From positions 36,397 to 100,396 of the forward strand of contig CACVAU010000052.1 in assembly GCA_902727915.1 (NCBI GenBank): a DNA stretch of 64,000 bases, in the 5' to 3' direction. Position 1 is the first letter of the stretch. Each line of letters begins with the position of its first letter. Source of the stretch: an uncultured Sulfurovum sp. GTDB lineage: Bacteria > Campylobacterota > Campylobacteria > Campylobacterales > Sulfurovaceae. Shown here piece after piece: positions 1 through 8,875 of the stretch. The position numbers and the translations under genes were made by a program. The notes under the pieces are model-generated. The model was not told where the DNA came from. It saw nothing but the letters and a program-made list of their open reading frames with translations, and ran no database searches.

Positions 1-180
1 GGGATTAAACATTTTGGACTGAAAGTGAAATCGATTCATGCCACAAAACAACTGATTATTGATAATGGTTACTCAGAAGATATAGAGATTATTAAAGGTA
101 AGACAGAAGTTGATTATTTCTTTATAAAAGACCCTGATGGTATTCTTTTAGAATTCATTCAAGATGATAGAGGATTATAA
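1..180 (+). CDS. VOC-superfamily protein, C-terminal fragment
   Basis: The frame is open from the first base of the window to a TAA at 178-180, giving the last 59 residues of a protein cut by the window edge. The tail FFIKDPDGILLEFIQ is the typical last strand of the glyoxalase/VOC fold (aromatic, DPDG, then a metal-ligand-position Glu in LLEF). VOC proteins include epimerases, isomerases and dioxygenases, so the reaction cannot be named from this piece. The aldolase gene begins 3 bases after the stop, so the two are probably co-transcribed and this gene may act in the same sugar or acyl precursor pathway (inference). Confidence 0.6.
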   Translation, partial: GIKHFGLKVKSIHATKQLIIDNGYSEDIEIIKGKTEVDYFFIKDPDGILLEFIQDDRGL

Positions 181-183
181 TAG

Positions 184-936
184 ATGCAAAACTCTTGGGG
201 AAAACAAAGAAGACTAGAAAAACTAAAAAAAGATAACTATTTTTTAATTTTAGCCATGGATCATGCATTAAGTTCTGGTCCGATTCAAGGAATTCACTCT
301 GTGCAAGAGGTTAATAAATGGATTGATTTTTCTGAAAACAATAATATTCCTGCTGTGGTACTCAATAAGCAATACATCCATAACTTAACTGTTTTTTCTC
401 AAACAAACATTGTCGTACAAACTATGGGTTTAGTCAAACATGCAAAAAATATAAATAAAGTTCCTTTAACTAAAGTTTCTGATATACCCTTAATTGATGG
501 TACAGCTATCTCAGTACAAATCAATTTTAATAGCAACAACCTTGAAGAAGCCATTCAAACTATATCACTTATTGTATCAGAAGCCAATCAATACCATTAT
601 CCTGTACTTTTCATGGTTGGAAATGATGACTGGGATACAATAGAAGACTTTAACTATGCGATTCGAGTTTGTACTGAACTCGGTGCTGATCTGATTAAAA
701 TTCATCTACCATTAGAACTAAATAAACTAAATAACTTACCAGCTTTTAGTGATAAGGAACCCATTTTGCTTTTAGCTGGAGGTGAAAACATGAACTATTT
801 TGAGGAACGACTTCACAATGCTAAACGACTTGGGTTTCAAGGGATTTGCTTAGGTCGTAATATTTTTCAAAGTAAAACACCCCTAAAAACTTTAGAAAAA
901 ATAGAACACATTTTCAATAAAAATAACATTTTTTAA
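184..936 (+). CDS. Class I aldolase, FbaB/LacD/DhnA-like
   Basis: A 250-residue TIM-barrel aldolase of the archaeal-type class I fructose-bisphosphate aldolase/DhnA group. The diagnostic pieces are visible: LAMDHALSSGP near residue 23-33 (family MDHG..GP), GADLIKIHLP with the likely Schiff-base lysine at K172, LLAGGE at 196-201 and a phosphate-binding GICLGRNIFQ near 220-229. The family also includes ADH synthase and sugar-phosphate aldolases, so the substrate is open. It follows the VOC fragment by 3 bases and precedes the flippase by 17 bases. Placed at the head of a polysaccharide cluster, it more likely makes or breaks a precursor sugar than serves glycolysis (inference). Confidence 0.75.
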   Translation: MQNSWGKQRRLEKLKKDNYFLILAMDHALSSGPIQGIHSVQEVNKWIDFSENNNIPAVVLNKQYIHNLTVFSQTNIVVQTMGLVKHAKNINKVPLTKVSDIPLIDGTAISVQINFNSNNLEEAIQTISLIVSEANQYHYPVLFMVGNDDWDTIEDFNYAIRVCTELGADLIKIHLPLELNKLNNLPAFSDKEPILLLAGGENMNYFEERLHNAKRLGFQGICLGRNIFQSKTPLKTLEKIEHIFNKNNIF

Positions 937-953
937 TAAAATTAAACTATAAT

Positions 954-2216
954 GTGTTTATGCAAACATATAAAAATAATATCACCATCAAACGTTTAGC
1001 AGATAACTTTATATCCTTATTAAGTTTACAATTTATTAATTATATTTTACCTCTTTTTCTGATACCTTACCTCATCCAAACACTTGGAATAGAAGGATTT
1101 GGTATTTATGCTTTTATCTTTGCCATTGCTACTTATGGTATAAAATTTTCTGATTATGGTTTTGACTTGTCTGCTACTTATCATATTTCCGTTCATAAAG
1201 AGAATAAAAATAAAATAAATGAAATATTCTCCTCTGTACTTTTCATAAAATTTATACTTGCCATCATTTTCTTAATACTCTTGACTTTAGCTATTTTTAG
1301 TATAGACAAGCTCTATATCTATAAAGAATTATTATTCTTCTCTTATGGAATGTTTTTAGGAAATATTTTTCTTCCTCTTTGGTTTTTTCAAGGCATAGAA
1401 AAAATGCGCTTTATTATGTATCTTAATGGCTTTTTAAAGCTCTCATTTTTTGTATTGGTTCTTTTATTAATAAAAGAATCTAGTGATTTAGGGTTACTAT
1501 TGCTTCTACACTCTATTACCTCTATCGTTGTTGGGTTCTTAGGTTTATACTTAGCATTAAAATATTTTGAAGTAACACTTATTTCCGTTACAACCCAACA
1601 AATCACCTTTTACTTAAAAGATGGGTGGTATATTTTTACTTCTAAAATAGCTGTACAGTTCTACAGTACCAGTTCAACCATAATTGCTGGTTTTTTTGTT
1701 TCACCTGTGATACTGGGATACTATGCACTTTCAGTAAAAATTATGGCAGCGATTGGAAACCTTTTTGACCCAATAACACGGGTTGTTTATCCTTACTTAA
1801 TTGGTATTTACCAATCATCTAGTAAGAATTTTGTAAATCGTAATAAACAGCTCGCCATAGCTATTTTAATTGTGATGCTCCCTGTCTCTCTTCTTGTCTT
1901 CTTTTTCGCTGAAGCAATACTTGAGATTATTACAGGGAAAAATGTTGATACCCTCAACATCTATCTTCTCCAAGTCACTTCTCTTATGCTGATAGTCTTT
2001 CCTTATGGTAGCCAATTTACAAATATGCTTGTTACCCTTAAAGAGAGTAAGGTTCTAAATAAAATTCTTTTTATTGCTGCTGTTATGAATCTTATATTGG
2101 CACCCATAGTACTTTACTATTATCAAATCATTGGATTGATTTGGTTAAATGCTTTTATTGCTTATTTTCTAATTCTCACTAAAGCATATTATGTCTATAA
2201 ATCTTTAGGAGAATAG
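954..2216 (+). CDS. Polysaccharide flippase, Wzx/RfbX-like
   Basis: A 420-residue, very hydrophobic protein with about 12 predicted membrane segments and the N-terminal pattern of the polysaccharide transporter (MOP/PST) family, including LIPYLIQTLGIEGFGIYAF near residue 40-58. Wzx proteins flip undecaprenyl-diphosphate-linked oligosaccharide across the inner membrane. The frame opens at a GTG (954) and an ATG lies two codons later (960); neither has a clear ribosome binding site, so the exact start is unsure by two residues. It is followed two bases after its stop by the first MBOAT gene. Its presence with an EpsG-like polymerase and a GT4 enzyme supports a Wzx/Wzy-type pathway. Confidence 0.8.
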   Translation: MFMQTYKNNITIKRLADNFISLLSLQFINYILPLFLIPYLIQTLGIEGFGIYAFIFAIATYGIKFSDYGFDLSATYHISVHKENKNKINEIFSSVLFIKFILAIIFLILLTLAIFSIDKLYIYKELLFFSYGMFLGNIFLPLWFFQGIEKMRFIMYLNGFLKLSFFVLVLLLIKESSDLGLLLLLHSITSIVVGFLGLYLALKYFEVTLISVTTQQITFYLKDGWYIFTSKIAVQFYSTSSTIIAGFFVSPVILGYYALSVKIMAAIGNLFDPITRVVYPYLIGIYQSSSKNFVNRNKQLAIAILIVMLPVSLLVFFFAEAILEIITGKNVDTLNIYLLQVTSLMLIVFPYGSQFTNMLVTLKESKVLNKILFIAAVMNLILAPIVLYYYQIIGLIWLNAFIAYFLILTKAYYVYKSLGE

Positions 2217-2217
2217 C

Positions 2218-3681
2218 GTGTTATTTAACTCGTATATTTTTATATTTGCTTTTTTACCCATAAGCTTTTTTATATATTTTTATCTAAATCAAAAAAAACT
2301 TATTCTTGCGAGTAAATTATTTTTAGTTTTATCAAGTCTATTTTTCTATGCTTGGTGGAATGTCATTTACCTACCAATCATTATTTCATCCATCATTTTA
2401 AACTATTTTATTGGACATACACTTCATAACTATGGGTTCAATGGTAAAGTGAAACTTAAAAAGAAACTACTTTTAATATTTGGTATTACTGCTAACATTA
2501 CGCTTCTTGGATACTTTAAATACAGTGATTTTTTCATAGAGAACTATAACCTTATGTTGAATAATAATATAGAACTACTGCACTTAGCTTTACCCCTTGC
2601 TATTTCATTTTTTACCTTCCAACAAATCTCTTACCTTGTAGACTCCTACAAATCAGAAATAGAAGAATACAATTTCATAAACTACGCTCTATTCGTAACT
2701 TTTTTTCCTCAGCTAATCGCTGGTCCCATTGTTCATCATAAAGAGATGATGCCCCAGTTTTCCAACGTAAAAAATAAAATAAAGAACTATAAAAACATTA
2801 GTATGGGACTCTTTATATTTAGCATAGGACTCTTTAAAAAAGTTGTTATAGCTGATACCTTTGCTATCTGGGCAACAGCAGGGTTTGATACAGCAACAAC
2901 ATTAAACCTTATAGAAGCATGGATTACTTCTCTCTCTTACACTTTCCAATTATATTTTGACTTCTCAGGCTATACTGATATGGCAATTGGAATAGCACTT
3001 CTTTTCAATATAAAGCTACCTATGAACTTTAACTCCCCCTACAAAGCAACAGACATACAAGACTTTTGGAGAAGATGGCATATGACATTGGGTCGATTTT
3101 TAAAAGACTATGTCTATATTCCTTTAGGAGGTAATAGAAAAAGTGAATTAAGAACTTACCATAATCTACTGGTAACTTTTCTTCTAGCTGGTATTTGGCA
3201 TGGTGCTGGTTGGACTTTTTTACTTTGGGGATTTTTACATGGTTTAGCACTTGTGATTCACCGAGCATGGAGTCGCTTAGGATTTAAGCTTTGGAGCTGG
3301 ATGGCTTGGCTGATTACTTTTAACTTTATTAATGCTACTTGGATATTTTTTAGAGCAAAAGAGTGGGAAGATGCCATTAAGGTTTTAAGTGGAATGGTTG
3401 ATTTCAATACCTTAGTCTTACCCATTTTCTTTGAAACAAGACTGACAATGTTTAAAGAACATATTGAATTTGGAGGATTCCTTCCTAACATTCAAGGGTC
3501 TTATAATACAGTAGCTTGGATTTTAGGTGCTTTTATACTCATACTGTTCTGCAAAAACTCTATGAAAAAATTACAAACATTTAAAGCTAATTTTATTCAT
3601 GCATCTCTTTTTATCATTTTGTTTGTCATTTCATTTTACAAACTTAGTGGATATTCTGAATTTCTATACTTTAGGTTTTAA
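2218..3681 (+). CDS. MBOAT O-acyltransferase, copy 1
   Basis: A 487-residue membrane-bound O-acyltransferase of the AlgI/PatA/DltB type, about ten membrane segments. The signature block DFWRRWHMTLGRFL lies near residues 281-294 and the invariant catalytic histidine is H328 in GIWHGAGW. Such proteins pass an acyl group, usually acetyl, across the inner membrane to a periplasmic partner. It starts at GTG 2218 with AGGAG just upstream inside the end of the flippase gene. The next gene, 2 bases on, is an SGNH-like protein, the expected partner. Compared with copies 2 and 3 it is clearly homologous but much more diverged in DNA sequence, so it was not part of the recent exchange between them. Confidence 0.9.
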   Translation: MLFNSYIFIFAFLPISFFIYFYLNQKKLILASKLFLVLSSLFFYAWWNVIYLPIIISSIILNYFIGHTLHNYGFNGKVKLKKKLLLIFGITANITLLGYFKYSDFFIENYNLMLNNNIELLHLALPLAISFFTFQQISYLVDSYKSEIEEYNFINYALFVTFFPQLIAGPIVHHKEMMPQFSNVKNKIKNYKNISMGLFIFSIGLFKKVVIADTFAIWATAGFDTATTLNLIEAWITSLSYTFQLYFDFSGYTDMAIGIALLFNIKLPMNFNSPYKATDIQDFWRRWHMTLGRFLKDYVYIPLGGNRKSELRTYHNLLVTFLLAGIWHGAGWTFLLWGFLHGLALVIHRAWSRLGFKLWSWMAWLITFNFINATWIFFRAKEWEDAIKVLSGMVDFNTLVLPIFFETRLTMFKEHIEFGGFLPNIQGSYNTVAWILGAFILILFCKNSMKKLQTFKANFIHASLFIILFVISFYKLSGYSEFLYFRF

Positions 3682-3683
3682 TA

Positions 3684-4775
3684 ATGAAAAAAAATATACT
3701 ATGGCTCAAATACAGCTTTATTTCGATTGTTTCACTTATTTTTTTAATAGCCATTTTTAATTACAAAGTTGACAGTTCAGGTCTCTTTGGTAATTCAAAC
3801 TATCTACTAAAAGCAGCCGAAGCATTAGCCAATGGAAAGACCATAACAAGACTAGAACATGCTGATCAACGCTCATTTCAAGAATTAATCATTAAAAATC
3901 TACAAGTAAAAAATGATGTTATTCTTCTTGGTTCTTCAAAGTCGATGATGTTGAGAAAAAAATTCTTTCTCAACAATGAGATTAACTTTTTCAACCATGC
4001 TGCTTATGGGGGAAGTATTGAGGATTATATTTCAATCATAGCTGCGTATGAAAGCATCCATAAGTACATTCCTAAAACAGTTATCATCGGTGTAGATACT
4101 TGGACTTTTAACAAATATAATGGTCAAATTCGATGGAAGACCCTAGAAAATTATTATAATGCTGGTATTGCAAATATTTACAATAAAGAAGTAGAAAATA
4201 CTAATAATATCAATACCATGAAGTGGAAACAATTAATTAACTATGACTATACACTTTTAAATATCGAGTCTTTTCTAAACGTACTAAAAAGTAATGGTGA
4301 AACCTTTCAAGTTGTGGACAATGTCAATATTGATGCTTCATTAAGAGAACCTGATGGCTCCATACATTACCCTTACACTCAAAGATATAGAAAAGAAGAC
4401 CTTGTGGAAATAAAAGCTAAAGAATATACCCAAGGTAGTGTCTATGCACTGGGTAACTACAAAAAATTAGACAATATAAAACTATTTGAGGATTTTATTG
4501 ACTACCTCCAAACCAAAGACGTAAAAGTAATCTTCTTTTTAACCCCTTATCATCCAATCAGCTATGATATATTGGTACAAGATGAAAAATATAAACATAT
4601 AAATATTGTCGAAAATTATTTAAAAATATTAAGTACAAAAAAACAGATAGAGTTAAAAGGTTCCTTTAATCCACATAAATATAACTTTACAAACAAAGAT
4701 TTTTTTGATGGTATGCATGGACATGATGTTGTTGCAGAAAAAATAGCTAAAACATTCAAAGAGATAAGGAAATAA
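3684..4775 (+). CDS. Membrane-anchored SGNH-fold protein, MBOAT partner 1
   Basis: A 363-residue protein with one N-terminal membrane anchor (residues about 8-28) and an extracytoplasmic domain. VILLGSSKSM places a candidate nucleophile at S84/S85 after a beta strand, and FFDGMHGHD near the C-terminus gives a D342-x-x-H345 pair, the usual Asp/His of SGNH hydrolases. In AlgJ/AlgX, PatB and DltD such proteins complete acyl transfer onto the glycan. It lies 2 bases after MBOAT copy 1. It shares the N-terminal layout (anchor, then Y-x-VD with a short Gly-Phe stretch) with the protein at 11171-12187. Function is inferred from fold motifs and position. Confidence 0.65.
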   Translation: MKKNILWLKYSFISIVSLIFLIAIFNYKVDSSGLFGNSNYLLKAAEALANGKTITRLEHADQRSFQELIIKNLQVKNDVILLGSSKSMMLRKKFFLNNEINFFNHAAYGGSIEDYISIIAAYESIHKYIPKTVIIGVDTWTFNKYNGQIRWKTLENYYNAGIANIYNKEVENTNNINTMKWKQLINYDYTLLNIESFLNVLKSNGETFQVVDNVNIDASLREPDGSIHYPYTQRYRKEDLVEIKAKEYTQGSVYALGNYKKLDNIKLFEDFIDYLQTKDVKVIFFLTPYHPISYDILVQDEKYKHINIVENYLKILSTKKQIELKGSFNPHKYNFTNKDFFDGMHGHDVVAEKIAKTFKEIRK

Positions 4776-4779
4776 AGCA

Positions 4780-6492
4780 ATGATTCAAAATTTTTTACAA
4801 AAAGCCAAAGACACAGAAAAATATATCTCCCTCCTCTCTGATGATGAAAAAAATAAGATCTTATTAGAAATGGCAACAGCCATTTTAGACAATAGTAACA
4901 TAATCCTTGAAGCCAATAAAATTGACATGGACTTAGCCTACAAAAACAATTTAAATGATGTAGGATTAGATCGTCTTATGCTTAACCAGAGGCGTATTGA
5001 AAACATGGCTAAAGTCATGCGTCGAATGACAAGCTACCCCAATCCTGTAGGTAATTTACTGGAAGAGTGGACAAGTGAAGAAGAGCTACAGGTAAAACGT
5101 ATCTCCGTACCCTTAGGTGTTGTTTCTATTATTTATGAACTTAGACCTTCAATGACCTCTGATGGTGCTGCATTATGCTTTAAAACAGGAAATGTCTGTG
5201 TCCTTAAAGGTGCTGATGATACAGAAAATTCAAACCATGCGATTATTAAAATTTTACAAGAAGTTTTGGAAAATAATAACTTACCTAAAGAAATTATCTC
5301 TTTTCTTTTCGATGGTTCAAAAGAAGGTATTGTAAAGTTGGTTAAAGAAGATAAATACATAGATGCTGTACTCACAAGAGGAGGTGCCATTTTTAATCGT
5401 TACATTGAATTAAACTCTCTTGTTCCCGTCATTGCTTTTGATCGAGGGTTAAATCATATTTATATTGACAAAGAAGCACATTTTCGTAAAGCATTAGAGG
5501 TTTCAAGAAATTCTAAATGTCTAATTCCCAATGTTTGTAATGCAACCGAAACCCTACTCATTCATGAAAACATAGCAAGTGACTTATTACCAAAGCTTCA
5601 CAAAATTTTTAAAGCAGAAGGAACAGTCCTCAAGGGTTGTCCTCAAAGCCAAAAAATCATTACTATTAACGAAGCTAAGGAAGAAGACTTTAATATTGAA
5701 TATCTTGCTAATATTTTAAACATAAAAATTGTCAAAGACGTAGAAGAAGCCTTAACACACATAGACCAACATGGTTCGGGTCACTCTGAAGCTATTATTA
5801 CTGAAAACTCAAAAACAGCTGAACTGTTTATGGATAGAGCAGATGCTACCTGTCTCTACCTCAATGCCAGTACAAAATTTTCAGATGGAAGTACTTTTCA
5901 CTCAGGCTCTGAAGTAGGTATAGCAACCAATAAGCTACATGTCAGAGGTCCTCTTCGTATTGATGCCTTAACGACTTACAAATACAAAATATATGGAGAA
6001 GGAACAACCAAACTGACATGGAATGGGTATTTTACTCCTTTTTCATTTTTTGGAACACTTACCATAGGTCTACTGTTTGTACCTACACGCATAAGTTTAA
6101 TAATGCTCTTGGCAGGATATTTTGCCTATCAACACGAGAGTAATCTAGTATTTGTGATTTTACCTTCTATTTTCATATTTACAGCATTAGGACTATTTTC
6201 CAAGTTTAAAATAGAAAAAAGTAATAATAAAATTTTAAAATATTTTTCAAAAGCTTTTTATGTTCATCCGAAGCAACTTATGAAGCTTGAAAATAAATTT
6301 GAAAAATATCCTCGTATTTCTGATTATTTGGTCTCTAAACTAAAAGGCTTAAAACAATTTATTTCTTTACCCTCTGCCTTAACCAAGCTACCTAAAAAAG
6401 CTTTTATTATTTTTACTACTTTACATTCTATTTTTTGGACAACACTCCTTAGTATGATTGGTTATGGACTAGGTTATATCAATGCTTTTTAA
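4780..6492 (+). CDS. proA: ProA-like dehydrogenase fused to a DedA-like membrane domain
   Basis: A 570-residue fusion. Residues 1 to about 413 match gamma-glutamyl phosphate reductase (ProA): VCNATETLL with the catalytic C253, LTRGGAIFNRY, QHGSGHSEAI, LYLNASTKFSDG and LHVRGPLRIDALTTYKY. ProA proteins normally end about there. Residues about 418-570 are a hydrophobic extension that reads as a DedA/SNARE-associated domain: MLLAGYFAYQ, a Phe-Glu-Lys-Tyr segment, then FISLPSALTKLPKKAF (from 527) and IFWTTLLSMIGYGLGYI. The DedA acidic PxE position reads PTR and the conserved Arg before the FIS block reads Lys. The frame is open throughout. The gene sits between two MBOAT modules and overlaps the next gene by 11 bases. 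It may be the sole proA or a repurposed glycan enzyme. Confidence 0.8.
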   Translation: MIQNFLQKAKDTEKYISLLSDDEKNKILLEMATAILDNSNIILEANKIDMDLAYKNNLNDVGLDRLMLNQRRIENMAKVMRRMTSYPNPVGNLLEEWTSEEELQVKRISVPLGVVSIIYELRPSMTSDGAALCFKTGNVCVLKGADDTENSNHAIIKILQEVLENNNLPKEIISFLFDGSKEGIVKLVKEDKYIDAVLTRGGAIFNRYIELNSLVPVIAFDRGLNHIYIDKEAHFRKALEVSRNSKCLIPNVCNATETLLIHENIASDLLPKLHKIFKAEGTVLKGCPQSQKIITINEAKEEDFNIEYLANILNIKIVKDVEEALTHIDQHGSGHSEAIITENSKTAELFMDRADATCLYLNASTKFSDGSTFHSGSEVGIATNKLHVRGPLRIDALTTYKYKIYGEGTTKLTWNGYFTPFSFFGTLTIGLLFVPTRISLIMLLAGYFAYQHESNLVFVILPSIFIFTALGLFSKFKIEKSNNKILKYFSKAFYVHPKQLMKLENKFEKYPRISDYLVSKLKGLKQFISLPSALTKLPKKAFIIFTTLHSIFWTTLLSMIGYGLGYINAF

Positions 6493-7882
6493 CTCTTATA
6501 TTTTTATCTTTACTTTTCTACCCATAAGTTTTTTTCTCTATTTCTACCTTAATACTAAATCAAACTTTTTAGCAAAAGTTTTTTTGGTCTTAGCTTCACT
6601 CTTTTTCTATTCATGGTGGAACATCCTTTATCTACCTATCATTGTGGGCAGTATGTTCTTTAACTATGCTCTTGGACAAAACTTAAAAAACAAAACCAAG
6701 AGAATATTAACAGAGAAGACAACACTAATATTAGGAATTTTAGCCAACCTTTCTCTACTTGGTTATTTCAAATATGCTGACTTTTTTATAGAAAATTTTA
6801 ACTTTATATTCAATACAAATACCCAACTTTTACATTTACTGCTTCCACTTGCCATTTCATTTTTTACCTTTCAACAAATAGCCTACTTAGTTGACTCTTA
6901 TCGAGGTGAAACCAAAGAGTATGATTTTTTAAACTATGCCCTCTTTGTGACTTTCTTTCCTCAACTTATAGCAGGACCTATTGTCCATCATAAAGAGATG
7001 ATGCCTCAGTTTGCTAACAAGGACAATCTTAAAAAAAACCAAATAAATATCTCATTAGGACTTTTTATTTTCACCATTGGACTTTTTAAAAAAGTGGTCA
7101 TTGCTGATAGTTTTGCTGTATGGGCTACAAAAGGCTTTGACAACAGTGAAGTTCTCACCTTCTTTGAAGCATGGATAACCTCTCTCTCTTATACATTTCA
7201 GCTCTATTTTGATTTTTCAGGGTACACAGACATGGCAATAGGGATTGCTCTTTTGTTCAACATAAAGCTACCTATTAACTTTAATTCACCCTATAAGGCA
7301 TTGAGCATACAAGACTTTTGGAGACGTTGGCACATTACCCTTAGTAGATTCTTACGAGATTATATTTATATTCCTCTTGGGGGAAACAGAAAAGGAGAGC
7401 TTTTTACCTACAGTAATCTTATGATTACTTTTATTTTAGGTGGTCTTTGGCATGGTGCTGGTTGGACTTTTCTTTTTTGGGGTTTTTTACATGGTACTGC
7501 TTTGGTTATTCATAGGGTTTGGTCTAACTTTGGCTTTAAATTGTGGACTTGGTTGGCATGGTTTATAACCTTTAACTTTATTAATATTTCTTGGATATTT
7601 TTTAGGGCTAAAGAATGGGATGATGCTTTGAAGGTTTTAGAGGCTATGTTTTCATTTAATGACCATGTACAACACTTTAATTTATTACAATTTTCATGGA
7701 TTATAGTTACCCTATTCATACTCTTGGTCTTTAAAAATAGTTTTCAAATAGTCTCTACTAAGTATTCTAAAACCATCATATTATTTTCTACCCTCTTTCT
7801 TTTCTTTTTAGCTTTACTACAACTCACAAACATTATCATACAAGAAGATAAAGTTTCTGAATTTTTATACTTTAATTTTTAG
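6482..7882 (+). CDS. MBOAT O-acyltransferase, copy 2
   Basis: A 466-residue AlgI-type membrane O-acyltransferase. DFWRRWHITLSRFLRDYIYI is followed by GGLWHGAGW with the catalytic His at 324. The ATG lies inside the end of the ProA-DedA gene (11-base overlap), so translation is probably coupled. Residues about 229-391 are, apart from three base changes at the DNA level, the same as in copy 3 on the other strand (12204-13655), and residues about 142-176 are encoded by an identical 104-bp tract; the stretches between and outside differ. That mosaic points to gene conversion of the catalytic core while the N and C termini stay distinct. The SGNH gene 9 bases downstream is the likely partner. Confidence 0.9.
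   Translation: MLFNSYIFIFTFLPISFFLYFYLNTKSNFLAKVFLVLASLFFYSWWNILYLPIIVGSMFFNYALGQNLKNKTKRILTEKTTLILGILANLSLLGYFKYADFFIENFNFIFNTNTQLLHLLLPLAISFFTFQQIAYLVDSYRGETKEYDFLNYALFVTFFPQLIAGPIVHHKEMMPQFANKDNLKKNQINISLGLFIFTIGLFKKVVIADSFAVWATKGFDNSEVLTFFEAWITSLSYTFQLYFDFSGYTDMAIGIALLFNIKLPINFNSPYKALSIQDFWRRWHITLSRFLRDYIYIPLGGNRKGELFTYSNLMITFILGGLWHGAGWTFLFWGFLHGTALVIHRVWSNFGFKLWTWLAWFITFNFINISWIFFRAKEWDDALKVLEAMFSFNDHVQHFNLLQFSWIIVTLFILLVFKNSFQIVSTKYSKTIILFSTLFLFFLALLQLTNIIIQEDKVSEFLYFNF
6905..7008 (+). repeat. 104-bp inverted repeat arm, MBOAT copy 2
   Basis: This stretch is identical at all 104 positions to the reverse complement of 13135-13238 in MBOAT copy 3. It encodes residues about 142-176. The sequence that follows (7009-7165) is clearly diverged and of different length from its counterpart, so this is a separate conversion tract rather than the edge of the longer repeat. 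Confidence 0.9.
7166..7653 (+). repeat. 488-bp inverted repeat arm, MBOAT copy 2
   Basis: Aligned by eye, this stretch matches the reverse complement of 12496-12983 with three mismatches and no gaps. It covers the catalytic core of the MBOAT protein. Identity stops abruptly at both ends. Arms of this length in inverted orientation could support homologous recombination and inversion of the roughly 4.8 kb between them. Confidence 0.92.
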
Positions 7883-7891
7883 GATTATAAA

Positions 7892-8872
7892 ATGAAAAAA
7901 ACAATTATTTTTATACTCTCTTTATTTCTAGCACTCTTAGGTTTTGAATTATTTTTAAAATATTCACCTTTTGAATACGGTACTTCTCCTGGAGAGTATG
8001 ATAAAGATATTGGGGTCTGGCATAAAAAAAACTTCTCAGGCTATAGTATTAGTGAATGTTATAAAACAAAGTATTATTATGATGATAAGGGGCTACCTAA
8101 GAGTACAAAACCTTATGACAAAGAAAAAGATGACATTGTATTTTTAGGGGATTCTTTTGTTGAAGCAGTCATGATTCCAAATCCTCATATCATACACAAT
8201 GCCTTTGCGAAACACTTAAACTACAAATATAATGTTTTAAACTATGGACTTAGTGGTACATCAGCAGTACAATCGTTTATGATTCTAAAAAAGAAAGTCA
8301 ATTTAGCAAAAACTGACTATGTTATTGAATTTGTAGAACTTGATGGAGACCTTTTAGAAGTTGACTATCAAAGTCATAATAGTATGAGCCGACCTAAAGT
8401 ATATTTAGATTTTAAGTCACTAACAGAGTATAAAGTCATTCCTCCTAGAGCCATTAACCTAAAAGATAAAGTTGGTGATTTTTTAGGAAATTATCAAATT
8501 TATTTTTTTATTAAGAAGCTTATTTACTCATTACAAAAAAAAATTACCACACCTACAACAAAGAAAGAAGTAGTAGAAAATCTTAGTAAAAACTGGCTCT
8601 ACTTACAAGCTTCTATTTATCAAACATACCTCTTAGCAAAACAAAATAACATCAAATTTTTACTTATTATTAATGCAAAAGATACAAAGAACAAAGATAA
8701 GCTAACAACATTTCTCAAAAAAGAGAATATTCCTTTTATGAGCATACAAGAAGTAGCAGAAGAAAAAGGCATAGAACTGCAAACTTTTTCTTGCGATGGA
8801 CACTGGACTAAAGAAACTCATAATGACATTTCTAAAATCATTCTAGAGTCTGGGTTCATTCAATCAAAATAA
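7892..8872 (+). CDS. Membrane-anchored SGNH/GDSL-like protein, MBOAT partner 2
   Basis: A 326-residue protein with an N-terminal membrane anchor (about residues 4-22) and a periplasmic SGNH domain. IVFLGDSFVEA carries the block I Gly-Asp-Ser with the candidate nucleophile S88; NYGLSGTSA fits block II; SCDGHWTKETH near residues 300-310 supplies a candidate Asp302 and His304. This is closer to the classic GDSL form than the other two partners in the locus. It follows MBOAT copy 2 by 9 bases, as AlgI is followed by AlgJ. The likely job is to take the acyl group from the MBOAT protein and place it on the glycan (inference). It ends 3 bases from the end of the convergent methyltransferase gene. 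Confidence 0.7.
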   Translation: MKKTIIFILSLFLALLGFELFLKYSPFEYGTSPGEYDKDIGVWHKKNFSGYSISECYKTKYYYDDKGLPKSTKPYDKEKDDIVFLGDSFVEAVMIPNPHIIHNAFAKHLNYKYNVLNYGLSGTSAVQSFMILKKKVNLAKTDYVIEFVELDGDLLEVDYQSHNSMSRPKVYLDFKSLTEYKVIPPRAINLKDKVGDFLGNYQIYFFIKKLIYSLQKKITTPTTKKEVVENLSKNWLYLQASIYQTYLLAKQNNIKFLLIINAKDTKNKDKLTTFLKKENIPFMSIQEVAEEKGIELQTFSCDGHWTKETHNDISKIILESGFIQSK

Positions 8873-8875
8873 AAA

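Noticed and set aside
5993..6492. Frameshift or assembly join between proA and a separate dedA gene
   Set aside because: The frame is continuous, there is no ribosome binding site with a start at the domain border, and the linker is short. A sequencing error cannot be fully excluded.
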